A DNA stretch of 64,000 nucleotides from Siphonodentalium dalli (lineage: Eukaryota; Mollusca; Scaphopoda; Gadilida; Siphonodentaliidae). The translations under genes were made by a program, and so were the position numbers. Of the stretch, positions 9,654 to 21,279 are shown piece after piece (positions within the stretch are counted from its first letter, which is position 1; each line of letters begins with the position of its first letter). The stretch spans positions 278,685,426 through 278,749,425 of the forward strand of contig CP136063.1 in NCBI GenBank assembly GCA_032622095.1, in the 5' to 3' direction. The notes beneath the pieces are model-generated. The model had not been told where the DNA came from, searched no databases, and saw only the letters and a program-made list of their open reading frames with translations.

Positions 9654-12600
9654 ATATTAGTTTCATACAGTGATTCTTGGTGGCGACATCGTTTTAATTA
9701 GTTTTATCGACCACAGTTACGTCCCGAATCGAGAAGTAAATATTTAGAATTGCAAGACGATGTTTTCTATGGAGTTGTAAAGTCGGATCTTTTGAGATTT
9801 TCGACGTCAGTATAATGCTACATTCTTCCGGTTGGCATACAGCGCCTGGATACTAACTTTGACGTCAGTATAATGTATGGAATCCTATTAGGGCCACTTG
9901 CTAATGGCGCTTTCGGCGCGCCCCGAAAGCGACAAAAAGTGCGCCATTAGTAACGCACCGAAAGCACCGAAAGCGCCGAAAGCGCCGAAAGCGACAAAAA
10001 GTGCGCCGAAACATACCCTAATGGCGCACTTTTTGTCGCTTCCGGCGCGCGCCATTAGGGAGTGGACCTAATATATATAGTATGCCTAATGGCGCTTTCG
10101 GCGCGCACCGAAAGCGACAAAAAGTGCGCCATTAGTAACGCGCCGAAACATGCGCTAATATCGCACATTTTGTCGCTTTCGGCGCGCGCGCCGAAAGCGA
10201 CAAAAAGTGCGCCGACAGCGACAAATAGTGCGCCGTAACGGCGCATATTTTGTCGCTTTCGGCGCTTTCGGCGCGTTACTAATGGCGCGCCGAAAGCGTC
10301 ATTACGAAGTGGCCCTAATAGGATTCCATAATAATGCTACATTCATCCGGTTGGAGTATGGAATCCTATTAGGGCCACTTGCTAATGGCGCTTTCGGCGC
10401 GCGCCGAAAGCGACAAAAAGTGCGCCATTAGTAACGCGCCGAAAGCGCCGAAAGCGACAAAATGTGCGCCGTTACCGCGCACTTTTTGTCGCTTTCGGCG
10501 CTTTCGGCGCTTTCGGCGCACCGCGACGAAAGCGACAAAATATGCGCCGTTGCGAAAGCGACAAAATATGCGCCATTAGCCCATTCGGCGCGGTGCGCCG
10601 AAAGCGACAATATAGCCACTCAAGATATGCGCCATGTATGGAATCATATTAGGGCCACTTGCTAATATTCGAATATGCGCATTAGCGCATGCAGGGATGT
10701 GGCTAGAGGGTCTCCGTTCGGGGGGGGGGGGGTGTCCACCTTGTGAAATTCCCCCCTTGAATCAGAATCAGACACCAAACACAACTTTTGCATAATTCCA
10801 TTTGCACCCCCCCTTGAATCAGAATCATAGACCAAACACAACTTTTGCATAATTCTATTTGCACCACCCTTGCACATCAGTCCTCAGGCCTGATATCCTA
10901 TGTATTCATAAACTATGTTGTTCTATATGCCCGGTATAAGAAAATTCAGATACTTTAACCTGAGAATTGCATATTAGTTTCATACAGTGATTCTTGGTGG
11001 CGACATCGTTTTAATTAGTTTTATCGACCACAGTTACGTCCCGAATCGAGAAGTAAATATTTAGAATTGCAAGACGATGTTTTCTATGGAGTTGTAAAGT
11101 CGGATCTTTTGAGATTTTCGACGTCAGTATAATGCTACATTCTTCCGGTTGGCATACAGCGCCTGGATACTAACTTTGACGTCAGTATAATGTATGGAAT
11201 CCTATTAGGGCCACTTGCTAATGGCGCTTTCGGCGCGCCCCGAAAGCGACAAAAAGTGCGCCATTAGTAACGCACCGAAAGCACCGAAAGCGCCGAAAGC
11301 GCCGAAAGCGACAAAAAGTGCGCCGAAACATACCCTAATGGCGCACTTTTTGTCGCTTCCGGCGCGCGCCATTAGGGAGTGGACCTAATATATATAGTAT
11401 GCCTAATGGCGCTTTCGGCGCGCACCGAAAGCGACAAAAAGTGCGCCATTAGTAACGCGCCGAAACATGCGCTAATATCGCACATTTTGTCGCTTTCGGC
11501 GCGCGCGCCGAAAGCGACAAAAAGTGCGCCGACAGCGACAAATAGTGCGCCGTAACGGCGCATATTTTGTCGCTTTCGGCGCTTTCGGCGCGTTACTAAT
11601 GGCGCGCCGAAAGCGTCATTACGAAGTGGCCCTAATAGGATTCCATAATAATGCTACATTCATCCGGTTGGAGTATGGAATCCTATTAGGGCCACTTGCT
11701 AATGGCGCTTTCGGCGCGCGCCGAAAGCGACAAAAAGTGCGCCATTAGTAACGCGCCGAAAGCGCCGAAAGCGACAAAATGTGCGCCGTTACCGCGCACT
11801 TTTTGTCGCTTTCGGCGCTTTCGGCGCTTTCGGCGCACCGCGACGAAAGCGACAAAATATGCGCCGTTGCGAAAGCGACAAAATATGCGCCATTAGCCCA
11901 TTCGGCGCGGTGCGCCGAAAGCGACAATATAGCCACTCAAGATATGCGCCATGTATGGAATCATATTAGGGCCACTTGCTAATATTCGAATATGCGCATT
12001 AGCGCATGCAGGGATGTGGCTAGAGGGTCTCCGTTCGGGGGGGGGGGGGGTGTCCACCTTGTGAAATTCCCCCCTTGAATCAGAATCAGACACCAAACAC
12101 AACTTTTGCATAATTCCATTTGCACCCCCCCTTGAATCAGAATCATAGACCAAACACAACTTTTGCATAATTCTATTTGCACCACCCTTGCACATCAGTC
12201 CTCAGGCCTGATATCCTATGTATTCATAAACTATGTTGTTCTATATGCCCGGTATAAGAAAATTCAGATACTTTAACCTGAGAATTGCATATTAGTTTCA
12301 TACAGTGATTCTTGGTGGCGACATCGTTTTAATTAGTTTTATCGACCACAGTTACGTCCCGAATCGAGAAGTAAATATTTAGAATTGCAAGACGATGTTT
12401 TCTATGGAGTTGTAAAGTCGGATCTTTTGAGATTTTCGACGTCAGTATAATGCTACATTCTTCCGGTTGGCATACAGCGCCTGGATACTAACTTTGACGT
12501 CAGTATAATGTATGGAATCCTATTAGGGCCACTTGCTAATGGCGCTTTCGGCGCGCCCCGAAAGCGACAAAAAGTGCGCCATTAGTAACGCACCGAAAGC

Positions 12601-13605
12601 ACCGAAAGCGCCGAAAGCGCCGAAAGCGACAAAAAGTGCGCCGAAACATACCCTAATGGCGCACTTTTTGTCGCTTCCGGCGCGCGCCATTAGGGAGTGG
12701 ACCTAATATATATAGTATGCCTAATGGCGCTTTCGGCGCGCACCGAAAGCGACAAAAAGTGCGCCATTAGTAACGCGCCGAAACATGCGCTAATATCGCA
12801 CATTTTGTCGCTTTCGGCGCGCGCGCCGAAAGCGACAAAAAGTGCGCCGACAGCGACAAATAGTGCGCCGTAACGGCGCATATTTTGTCGCTTTCGGCGC
12901 TTTCGGCGCGTTACTAATGGCGCGCCGAAAGCGTCATTACGAAGTGGCCCTAATAGGATTCCATAATAATGCTACATTCATCCGGTTGGAGTATGGAATC
13001 CTATTAGGGCCACTTGCTAATGGCGCTTTCGGCGCGCGCCGAAAGCGACAAAAAGTGCGCCATTAGTAACGCGCCGAAAGCGCCGAAAGTGACAAAATGT
13101 GCGCCGTTACCGCGCACTTTTTGTCGCTTTCGGCGCTTTCGGCGCTTTCGGCGCACCGCGACGAAAGCGACAAAATATGCGCCGTTGCGAAAGCGACAAA
13201 ATATGCGCCATTAGCCCATTCGGCGCGGTGCGCCGAAAGCGACAATATAGCCACTCAAGATATGCGCCATGTATGGAATCATATTAGGGCCACTTGCTAA
13301 TATTCGAATATGCGCATTAGCGCATGCAGGGATGTGGCTAGAGGGTCTCCGTTCGGGGGGGGGGTGTCCACCTTGTGAAATTCCCCCCTTGAATCAGAAT
13401 CAGACACCAAACACAACTTTTGCATAATTCCATTTGCACCCCCCCCCCTTGAATCAGAATCATAGACCAAACACAACTTTTGCATAATTCTATTTGCACC
13501 ACCCTTGCACATCAGTCCTCAGGCCTGATATCCTATGTATTCATAAACTATGTTGTTCTATATGCCCGGTATAAGAAAATTCAGATACTTTAACCTGAGA
13601 ATTGC
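9654..13605. repeat. Triplicated 1.317-kb unit (three near-identical tandem copies)
   Basis: Units start at 9654, 10971 and 12289, each with ATATTAGTTTCATACAGTG, giving periods of 1317 and 1318 bp. The copies differ by a few single-base changes (for example C to T at about 13090) and by poly-G and poly-C length. Each unit has a leader, a GGCGC-rich fold-back core of about 780 bp and a tail related to the 1640-1848 element. The near identity indicates recent amplification, or an assembly artefact that must be excluded. Small Arg/Ala-rich open frames recur in every unit but derive from the GGCGC motif. Confidence 0.95.
9872..10670. mobile_element. GGCGC fold-back core of the 1.3-kb unit
   Basis: TATGGAATCCTATTAGGGCC at 9872 is inverted at about 10306-10331, then begins again in direct orientation at about 10354 and, diverged, at 10636. 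Between these ends, motifs such as CGAAAGCGACAAAAAGTGCG and GCGCACTTTTTGTCGCTTTC alternate many times in both orientations. The core can therefore fold in many alternative hairpins and looks like two fused MITE copies. The same core recurs at 11189-11987 and 12507-13305, with a remnant at 13848-14061. Confidence 0.75.
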
Positions 13606-14061
13606 ATAAATCCTAACATCTATATATAGTAGCCTACTCCAGACAAATGCACACGGCTACGGGTAAGAGACCAGGACATTGTGTCCGTCCATGTTTGTTC
13701 AGCCCGGTGTGAGAAAATTTGGAAAACTATACAAGAAAATCGCAAACCCTAGCATCTAGACTGGCCTCAACTGAAGCTTCCCTAGTGTTGGAAATTTCAA
13801 ACCTCATACTCCCTCTTAGGTTGGACAATTCTCCAACTGATGACCGTAACGGCGCATATATTGTCGCTTTCGGCGCGCGCCGAAACAACGCTAATGGCGC
13901 ATATTTTGTCGCTTTCGGCGCGGTGGGCCGAAAGCGCCGAAAGCGACAAAACGTGCGCCGTAACGGCGCACATTTTGTCGCTTTCGGCGCTTTCGGCGCG
14001 TTACTAATGACGCACTTTTTGTCGCTTTCGGCGGAAGTGGCCCTAATAGGATTCCATAGGT
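13606..14061. repeat. Array edge: inverted 1380-1640 relative plus GGCGC core remnant
   Basis: 13606-13840 is the inverted relative of 1380-1640 (shared CAAATGCACACGGCTACGGG and a TTGGAAATTTCAAACCTCAT-type block). 13848-14061 is a shortened GGCGC core ending in AAGTGGCCCTAATAGGATTC, the terminal motif of the MITE. This shows the array unit arose from a fusion of these two elements. Confidence 0.7.
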
Positions 14062-14433
14062 TGGCATACAGCGCCTGGATACTAACTTTTCAGTTTCACC
14101 CACGGAACCAGTCCACACTATGTCTTTAAATGACTGCTTGTAACAGTTTTATTTCAACGCGTAAACTTTCGTTATTGGAGATCTGTCAATAATTAATGTA
14201 TAGATCGACTTTTTGCACATTTACCCACGGCGAGTACCTTGGGTCCTTATAAATTCCCGAAACTTATCTTAGAATAATTAACCCTTTCACTATACTCCCG
14301 GGATATCTCTACACAGGACGTAGGCAATGTAATGTACTTCACGCCAGATTATATAATTATTACAGTGATCTGCAGTCTGATAAATTCCATGCATGCGGCA
14401 ATCACTTTAAAGATACCTATCACACGAAAGCCA
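14062..14433. other. No gene recognised
   Basis: Starts with the CATACAGCGCCTGGATACTA block that also lies in the 1.3-kb unit leader, then unique AT-rich sequence. Confidence 0.4.
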
Positions 14434-14663
14434 ATTAGGGCCATCCGAAACATCGCCGCACCCCCAAATATACAAATACACCACTTGTCCGTTATAACGA
14501 CTTTCAACAACTCGTTATAACGACTTCCAGCAACTCGTTATAACAACTTGTCGGAAGTCGACTTGTAGAAAACAAGGACTTGTTTTTATTTCTATTGCAA
14601 TCGTTATAACGAGTTGTGTACTTGTATATTTGGGGGTGTGATGGTGTATCGGATGGCCCTAAT
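14434..14663. mobile_element. MITE with terminal repeats TTAGGGCCATCCGA
   Basis: Left TTAGGGCCATCCGA and right TCGGATGGCCCTAA are perfect inverted ends. Next inward, CACCCCCAAATATACAA pairs with TTGTATATTTGGGGGTGTG. The interior repeats CGTTATAACGACTT several times in both senses. About 230 bp, noncoding. Confidence 0.75.
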
Positions 14664-14684
14664 ACGCGTTCATATATGTGTTGG

Positions 14685-14852
14685 ATAGATCATCCCAGCG
14701 AGTGTCTTCGGAAATAAGAAAGGTGCGTTTGTCTTGATTGTAAGTTATTAACTCAATTCACGAGTGCACAGCACGGGTGAGTAGAGTTAATACGCTGAAT
14801 CAAGACAAACGTTACTCTTTTTAATTCTGAAGACACGAGTGAGATGATCTAT
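14685..14852. mobile_element. Fold-back MITE of 168 bp
   Basis: ATAGATCATC and GATGATCTAT are the inverted ends. GTGTCTTC pairs with GAAGACAC, GTTTGTCTTGATT with AATCAAGACAAAC, and ATTAACTC with GAGTTAAT. Almost the whole element folds as one hairpin. Confidence 0.7.
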
Positions 14853-15202
14853 TCAATTTAGACGATTCATGATTCACGATTATATGCGATTCATTATTCC
14901 TGACTGTTACGTATTCGCCAAGCCATATTTCCAAAATGAACTGTGAATTTGGAAATTTTACCCCAGTATATTATCTCAACCAATTTGATGAGGTATCGTT
15001 GCAAAGTTTATTTTCCGAGTATTTCTTAGACCTGCATGGGACTACTATAACCGCCGTGATATGTACTCGAGATTCGCCGAGACAATCATCCCTCTATATT
15101 AGTCCCTGCTTAGAAAATACCGACCCTAAGTTCGTTTGTTACGCCACATGGTGGTGTAACTAGTTTCGGTGATTTTGATATTGTGTGGTGGACTGGACGA
15201 AT
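14853..15202. other. No gene recognised
   Basis: A 75-residue open frame (14936-15163, plus) has no domain signature. The sequence is otherwise unremarkable. Confidence 0.35.
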
Positions 15203-15690
15203 GTATTCTTGTAGATTTTTTTTGTACCTTACTAAATCGTACCGATAGAATCACGTAGATGCTGAAATTGTAAAGTTAACGCCACCGGTGTATAATATGT
15301 TTTTGAAAATATGATAAATCGTATCGATAGAGTCAGGACAGGCTGAAATTGTAAACTTAAAGTCACCGGTGTAATAATATGTTGTTGAAAATATAAATAA
15401 TCTGATAGCCTGAAAATAATATATAACCCATTGGGAGCCCCTGGTGTATTCTTGGAGATTTGTTTTTGTACCTTAATCAATCGTACCGATAGAAACACGT
15501 AGATGCCGAAATTGTAAAGTTAACGCCACCGGTGTATAATATGTTTTTGAAAATATGATAAATCGTATCGATAGAGTCAGGACAGGCTGAAATTGTAAAC
15601 TTAACGTCACCGGTGTAATCATATGTTGTTGAAAATATAAATAATCTGATAGCCTGAAAATATTGTATAACCCATTGGGAGCCCCTGGTG
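15203..15690. repeat. Two tandem copies of a 244-bp unit
   Basis: The unit begins GTATTCTTG and ends near CCCATTGGGAGCCCCTGGT; starts are at 15203 and 15446, about 95 percent alike by eye. Within each unit a shorter motif is itself duplicated (GCTGAAATTGTAAA followed by CACCGGTGTAAT), so the pattern is a two-level tandem repeat. Confidence 0.85.
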
Positions 15691-15830
15691 TAGTGAACTG
15701 AATTATGGGTAATTTTAATTGGAGCGCGCATGTCTGTTCTGTTGGAGACTTGGATTAACCGCTATCTTTTATGTTCTGGTCATCAAGTCAAAATTGTATC
15801 GTATACACAATGTGTTTGTACCGATGGATG

Positions 15831-15908
15831 TATCGCGACTCGACTCGTTTTCGTGGTCATATAGGTCATATATAACCTATGATCACGAAAACGAGCAGAG
15901 TCGCGATA
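15831..15908. repeat. Perfect-stem hairpin, 78 bp
   Basis: TATCGCGACTCGACTCGTTT pairs with AAACGAGCAGAGTCGCGATA, with CGTGGTCATATAGG and CCTATGATCACG continuing the stem to a short loop. It may be a miniature fold-back element or a transcribed hairpin. Confidence 0.65.
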
Positions 15909-16179
15909 TCTGATAGAATTCCAGGAATTGTACATTCACTTCCAATAGTATAGATTCACTGCAATCTGCCGCGGAAATCCCAAAATTGTAGGCTACTTTG
16001 ATTTTCAATAGGATTTTCCACTTTCACTTTTCACTTTTACCACGCAAAGCGACCTTAGTTGACACATATATATATGACACACTGGCTGAGTCCATGACAA
16101 ATGGTTTATGTAGAATGCTTCTTTCGTTTAATTAAAGCTCACCTCGTTAAAACGCATGTCAATCGTATTTGTTTACAAA

Positions 16180-16370
16180 TTGCATTGGGTGCGACGATTT
16201 GCAGTAGGTCCCGATTTGTGGAGGACACTTTGCGGAAGTCCCCGAATTCACGGAAGTCCCCTAAAATGGGCGATATATATATATTTTAATGAGGGAACGG
16301 GTACGTATATGTCAATTGATACGTATCTTAAACAAATAACGACACGATCATCATAATAGAGGTCTGTTCT
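16180..16370 (-). repeat. Dispersed repeat shared with 50300-50500
   Basis: On the minus strand this matches 50300-50500: GATGATCGTGTCGTTATTTG, ACGTATCAATTGACATATAC, CCGTTCCCTNATTAAA and CCGCGAATTCG. It belongs to the family C neighbourhood at 50.3-51.0 kb. Confidence 0.6.
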
Positions 16371-16450
16371 ATCAATTATATATGCGCCGAGTTCACTTGG
16401 TGCAAATCAAACGGCGATAAATATTCTCGTGTACCAGAAGGACTCCTTAA

Positions 16451-16944
16451 AGGTACGGTTGGCCTTGGCGGTGGGTATCCTGTGAAAATATTTCCACCCG
16501 TCAAAAACCGCCACAAACAGAAAGAACATCAAAATGTAGACAGACTTTGTCCGTATACAAATAAGAAATGTCGCATAAACAGTATGTTATTGTCAAATGT
16601 TTGACCATTGTTATGTAAACAAAAGCATAAAAAGTTACTTTTCTGGTGTTTGTTTATATTATGATGGTAAACATAAAGAGCGTTCTTTGTTGGTGAATTC
16701 CTGATATGGAACTAATAAAGAGCGTTTATGCCATTTGTGTGTGATTAGCCAGTAGCATTGTGCTGTCTTCTGTAACACAATCAGGCTCTTGCTTAGGTAA
16801 AATATAGTATGTCTTTATGATAACATGTTGTTTACGTGATGGTCATGGTATATATGAACGAAACTGTATGCGTTTTAATGTTTTTCTGTTAACGGTGATT
16901 AGAACAAATATGAATATTTTCGACAACTAAGGCCTCACGTGCCT
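16451..16944. mobile_element. TTAA-flanked element (piggyBac/Kolobok type), non-autonomous
   Basis: TTAA at 16447-16450 is followed by AGGTACGGTTGGCCTT. The right end is AAGGCCTCACGTGCCT followed by TTAA at 16945-16948. The inverted ends agree at about 12-13 of 16 positions. TTAA target duplication is the rule for piggyBac and Kolobok superfamilies. The interior (ATAAAGAGCGTT repeated twice) is noncoding. Confidence 0.5.
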
Positions 16945-16948
16945 TTAA

Positions 16949-18734
16949 AGTTGTGAATAAGATGAATATTTATTAGATGTTATTTAACAAGTCATTAGTT
17001 AGCGCCTATATTAGCGAGTGGCGTTACGATTTCTGACTATGGTTTTCTTGTTCTATGTGTGGCTGTTAATGGCTAAGCCACTACGCTTGTGTTGTCTTAA
17101 CAAGAAATCAACGAACTAACTAACATTCGAGCATTCAACAACAGACATGTGCGAGTTGTGCAGACGCTCGAATTATGCCGGTTGATCAGGGTTGATTGCT
17201 TAATAATACAACACAAGCGCGACCTTATGAAATTTCTGCAATTGACATTCTTCTGGGGAAATGAGCAGGGGGGAGTCTTAATCAGTTCTAATGAAAACTG
17301 TTCAACAAGAATTATCCGGTATTCCAACAATGTTCCATTAATGAGGAGGTCAATTGACCAATCTCCGCAGCAAATGTTACAGAGTTGCAAATATTTATGG
17401 GCGTGATTTTGTGCGGTACCAGTTCACTACTGCCCTTAATTTACCTCATCGAGTTATTGGCATGACTCAGTTGAGCCGCCCCAAGTTAATCTTCAGCAAA
17501 ACATACCTCATTTTTTATGTCGTCACCTACTTTCCGATTTTGTCATAAATAGGAGAAACTTTCTGACGTCCGGTAGTTCGTTTGACACATACGCATCAGC
17601 CATTGGCGGCGGTTAATGCGTATATCAATAGAAAAAATATATGTTTAATTTACCATGAAATTGTCCACAATTTAGCGCGGTTCGCAAAAATACTATCCGC
17701 TACCAAGTGTGGGTACCCACCACAATTTCGGGTGTCGTAGCCGCGGATTGATCCTTTGATGAGATGTCACCAAACCAGATTTGGGATGTCAAAGATACGG
17801 ATGATATACTTCACACATTTTGACCGTTTCTGTTTGAAATTAAATTTCCCCATTATCTTTCGGACAGGTCGGCACATGGACCATCTTTAGAGTGAGGGCA
17901 CATGCACAAGGGAGTATACGTGTATGTTTGTTTCTGTTTTATGTTCTAATGTCCAATTAATGGTATGGACTATTTCAAGCAGGCGTGTGTTAACAGGCCA
18001 TGCCAAAAAGAAGGTCATTCACGGAAGTAATATATATGTTCAAGTTAATAATTTGAGAAATCATGTTAGTTCGGGCTTCGTTGTATAAAGAGTGCAATAA
18101 AACAAGAAATGGTTAGCATCATCACATGGGTGTCCACATGCACAATTTTTGTATATTCGCATTTAAGAAACTGCAGTTATTTCCCAGCCTTCAGTGTAAA
18201 TATTCAGTCTTCTCTGACCTGCATTATAAAAGGGTGATGGTTTTGGTAAAGGGGTTGAGAGAGGGGGGGGGGGGGGGTTGTCGATACATATATGTAAGAA
18301 TGACGTCAATAGTCGGTTGGTCCGAATTGTTTTGGACGCTATATATATAGATACTTTTATTTCCTCTAATTATAGGAGAGCCATACATCTTGAATACAAT
18401 TACATTAAGAATTGAACAGAACAATAGAACTTGCGGTGTTGTAGTATGTATTGAGCTAGAACGAGAAGCACGTACACACAAACATTCGTACTATATTAGT
18501 ATAGCTCTCACGCTCGATGATGTATGTGGCTATATACATCAGTATGCTTTAAACACACGATAGCAATAGCAATGTAACAATATTTTGATATGTGGATCAT
18601 GAATCATGTTTCCATTACCACCATAAGAACAATTCGATAGTATGCTAATCTATCAATGGTGCAGAAAATAATCTGTCCCTATGAGAGTATGTCTTATATT
18701 AGATAACAATAATCTGTCCATATGAGGGGATGTC
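16949..18734. other. Long stretch without a recognised gene
   Basis: Contains a fragment TTTCTGACTATGGTTTTCTTG near 17030 related to the family C tail, a poly-G run at about 18263-18278 and a two-copy repeat with the core AATAATCTGTCC (18668-18751). Overlapping open frames at 17097-17406 on both strands lack domains. No coding exon can be supported. Confidence 0.4.
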
Positions 18735-19462
18735 TTATATTAGATAACAATATTGCGCCATGCAGGCCACGCGTGCGTTAGCGTAAGAAAATGTGAAACA
18801 TTCGTGTAAAATAAACGATGAGTGAACACAGTTGACTTCTTTCTGAAAGCCGTGTTGCAATGATTGCTCTGTGACCGTCGAACATCTTTTCGGTTTTGCC
18901 CCACCTTTATATAAAGGGATTATCACGCCAATTTTGCCTGGTGTGGGGTGTAATTGAGTTCCATCATTATCGAAAGCATATATGCTACATACGTAATGAG
19001 ACTCTCGCCTCCATGAATGAAGTGTTCATATGAAAGTGTATCGTGATCTGGAGCTTTGCCTTTGCCGGCGTGTTTTAATGCATTGTGTACTTCTTCTGGT
19101 GTTATTTCATAACATGATGAGGCGTCAATTTCTTCTGAGCATTGTGTACTAATATTTGTGAGACGGAATCAGTGACATTTAAAAAGCTCGTGATCAAAAT
19201 ATGCTGAGTCAAACTTGGAGTATAAAGATTCGAAGTAATCGGCCCATGCATGTATTACATAATCGGGCCCTCGCAGAAGATTACCATCCACTTCGAAAGA
19301 TGATGTGAAGGTTCTTTCCGTCGATTACGATTGCCATTGAAAGCCCTGAAAAAGTTATTAATATTGGACTCTGCCATATGATCTAGTATGTCGTCCATTT
19401 GTCTCAGAGAGTTTTCATTAGCTCACGACGGAAAAGGCCTTTTTCATCCTTATAATTTTTGT
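18735..19462 (-). pseudogene. LINE reverse transcriptase relic (N-terminal part of RT)
   Basis: Minus-strand conceptual translation, joined over several frameshifts and stops, gives in order: DDILDHMAESNINNFFRAFN, WADYFESLYSKFD, EEVHNALKHAGKGKAPDHDT, GVIIPLYKGGAKPK and GFQKEVNCVHSSFILHEC. This is the standard order of the region before and into the fingers of non-LTR reverse transcriptases: the KGKAPGPDG box, the IIPLYKGG box and the GFR motif. The catalytic YADD box is not present because the copy ends at 18735. Dead copy, probably of a CR1/Jockey-like LINE. Confidence 0.8.
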
Positions 19463-19479
19463 AGTCAGGAGTGACTCAA

Positions 19480-20715
19480 TGGTTTTGGGTTGGGTGTATA
19501 TGTTTATCTTGAGTGGATATATGGCCATGGATGTCAGAAATAATATACAGGGAGTGACTGTATGACCACTGGTGAGGCAAATATGTATACAATGAGTGAT
19601 GTGTTAGCATGCATGTTGCAAACAGCTATATCAGGAGTGACTATATGGTCATGGGTGGGGTGTATATGTATATCTTGAGTGACTATATGGTCATGGGTGG
19701 GTGTATATGTATATCTTGAGTGACTATATGGTCATGGGTGGGGTGTATATGTATATCTTGAGTGACTATATGGTCATGGGTGGGTGTATATCTTGAGTGG
19801 CTATATGGCCACGCAAGTGGCAAACATATACACATTGAGTGACTGTTTGACAAATGGTGAGGCGAATATGTACACAAGAGGTTTCTGTTTGTTCGTGAAT
19901 GTAGTGAATAGGTATATAGGTCTGACTTTATGGTCATAGGTGAGGTGTAGGAGTATACCTGGTGTGCCTGCATATTTACTCATGGCTATATGGCTATATG
20001 GTCATGGGTGGGTGTATATGTATATCTTGAGTGACTATATGGTCATGGGTGGGATGTATATGTATATCTTGAGTGACTATATGGTCATGGGTGGGTGTAT
20101 ATGTATATCTTGAGTGGCTATATGGCCATGCAAGTGGCAATCATATATACATTGAGTGACTGTATGACAAATGGTGAGGCGAATATGTATACAAGAGGTT
20201 TCTGTTTGTTCGTGAATGTAGTGAATAGTAGGGTCCTGCGAATTGGAGATTTTGATCGAATCGAATATCGAATCGAGTCGACGAAATCGAATCGAATATC
20301 GAATCGAATATCGAATCGAAACATACCTGTGTGTTGCATTCTCAATTAGGCATTTAATGTCAATGATTAGATGATTTGTGAAACGTTCTATTAACTTCCA
20401 TGAAGTTCCATCTTAACTTATGTGGCGATCAACCGTCTTTCCTGATTATGAATAGGTATATAGGTCTGACTTTATGGTCATATGTGAGGTGTAGGAGTAT
20501 ACCTGGTGTGTCTGCATAGTTTCTCATGGCTATATGGCCATGCGTTGGGTGTATGGGTATACCTGGTGTGCCTGCATAGTTACTCATGGCTATATGGCCA
20601 TGCGTTGGGTGTATGGGTATACCTGGTGTGCCTGCATAGTTACTCATGGCTATATGGCCATGCGTTGGGTGTATGGGTATACCCAAGTGTGGCTGTATGG
20701 TAATTGTTGAGGTGT
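19480..20715. repeat. Complex minisatellite region (GAGTGACTATATGGTCATGG family)
   Basis: Units of about 40-45 bp built on GAGTGACTATATGGTCATGG and GTGTATATGTATATCTT repeat from about 19620. A larger block containing GGCGAATATGTA and GAGGTTTCTGTTTGTTCGTG occurs twice (19800-19990 and 20115-20545, the latter split by an insertion). From 20515 a 60-bp unit with GTATACCTGGTGTGCCTGCA repeats three times. Related degenerate units appear at 21285-21340 and 26890-27130. Open frames here are repeat translations. Confidence 0.8.
20229..20448. mobile_element. 220-bp insertion inside the minisatellite, with 7-bp duplication
   Basis: Comparison with the uninterrupted sister block at 19905-19925 shows an extra 220 bp flanked by TGAATAG at 20222-20228 and 20449-20455. 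It starts TAGGGTCCTGCGAATTGG and contains a tandem (TCGAATCGAATA)-type run at about 20250-20322. No matching inverted right end is visible, so the class is unclear. Confidence 0.5.
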
Positions 20716-21114
20716 TTGTGTATAAAGCGAGTGGCATATTGTCATTTATGTGGTGTTCATATATATATATTTACACACTAAGTATTGTCATCACTAAATC
20801 CAGCATTCTGATTGGTCGGCGCCCACGTGGCTAGTTGCAGTTATTTCTCGGTGAATGCGCAACGCCTCATAACACCAAGCTAATAACACCATCGATACGT
20901 CATTAGGTTTGGAAAGACGAACGCGTAATGTTTTGGGCGCATTTGGACTCGCGCAGCACTGACTTAATACAGCATCGGGTTTCAATATGAAGAGAAATTG
21001 TTCCTATTAACTTTTGCCAAGGGTGGTATTGGGTATTTTGGGCTGATCTTGTCACGATACACTTTTCGATTTAAATAAATTTACAAAAGTGGCTTTTTCG
21101 CTAAATGTATATAA
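20716..21114. other. No gene recognised
   Basis: Short AT run at 20759-20775, otherwise unique-looking sequence with no coding or repeat signal. Confidence 0.35.
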
Positions 21115-21279
21115 ATATAAGGATTAACTGTCATGTGGACTATTTTTATGGAGATGTAACGGTGAGGTAAGTGGTCATAACTTGTATGTAAAACCCTTCG
21201 GGTTTTACACAAGTTATGTCCACTTACCTCACCGTTACATCTCCATAAAAACAGTCCACATGACAGTTAATCCTTATAT
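21115..21279. repeat. Near-perfect 165-bp hairpin
   Basis: The arms of about 78 bp are almost exact complements: AAGGATTAACTGTCATGTGG pairs with CCACATGACAGTTAATCCTT, GGAGATGTAACGGTGAGGTA with TACCTCACCGTTACATCTCC, and the tip is AAAACCC-TT-CGGGTTTT. Differences between the arms are limited to a few bases, so it is young or under conversion. Confidence 0.9.

Noticed and set aside
10055-13300. Repeated small Arg/Ala-rich open frames in each 1.3-kb unit
   Set aside because: They are translations of the GGCGC motif on both strands; several overlap each other in opposite directions.
13830-13880. Hammerhead-ribozyme core (CTGATGA followed by CGAAAC) at the array edge
   Set aside because: The helices required around the core do not pair, and the inverse copy at about 1390 lacks the second motif.
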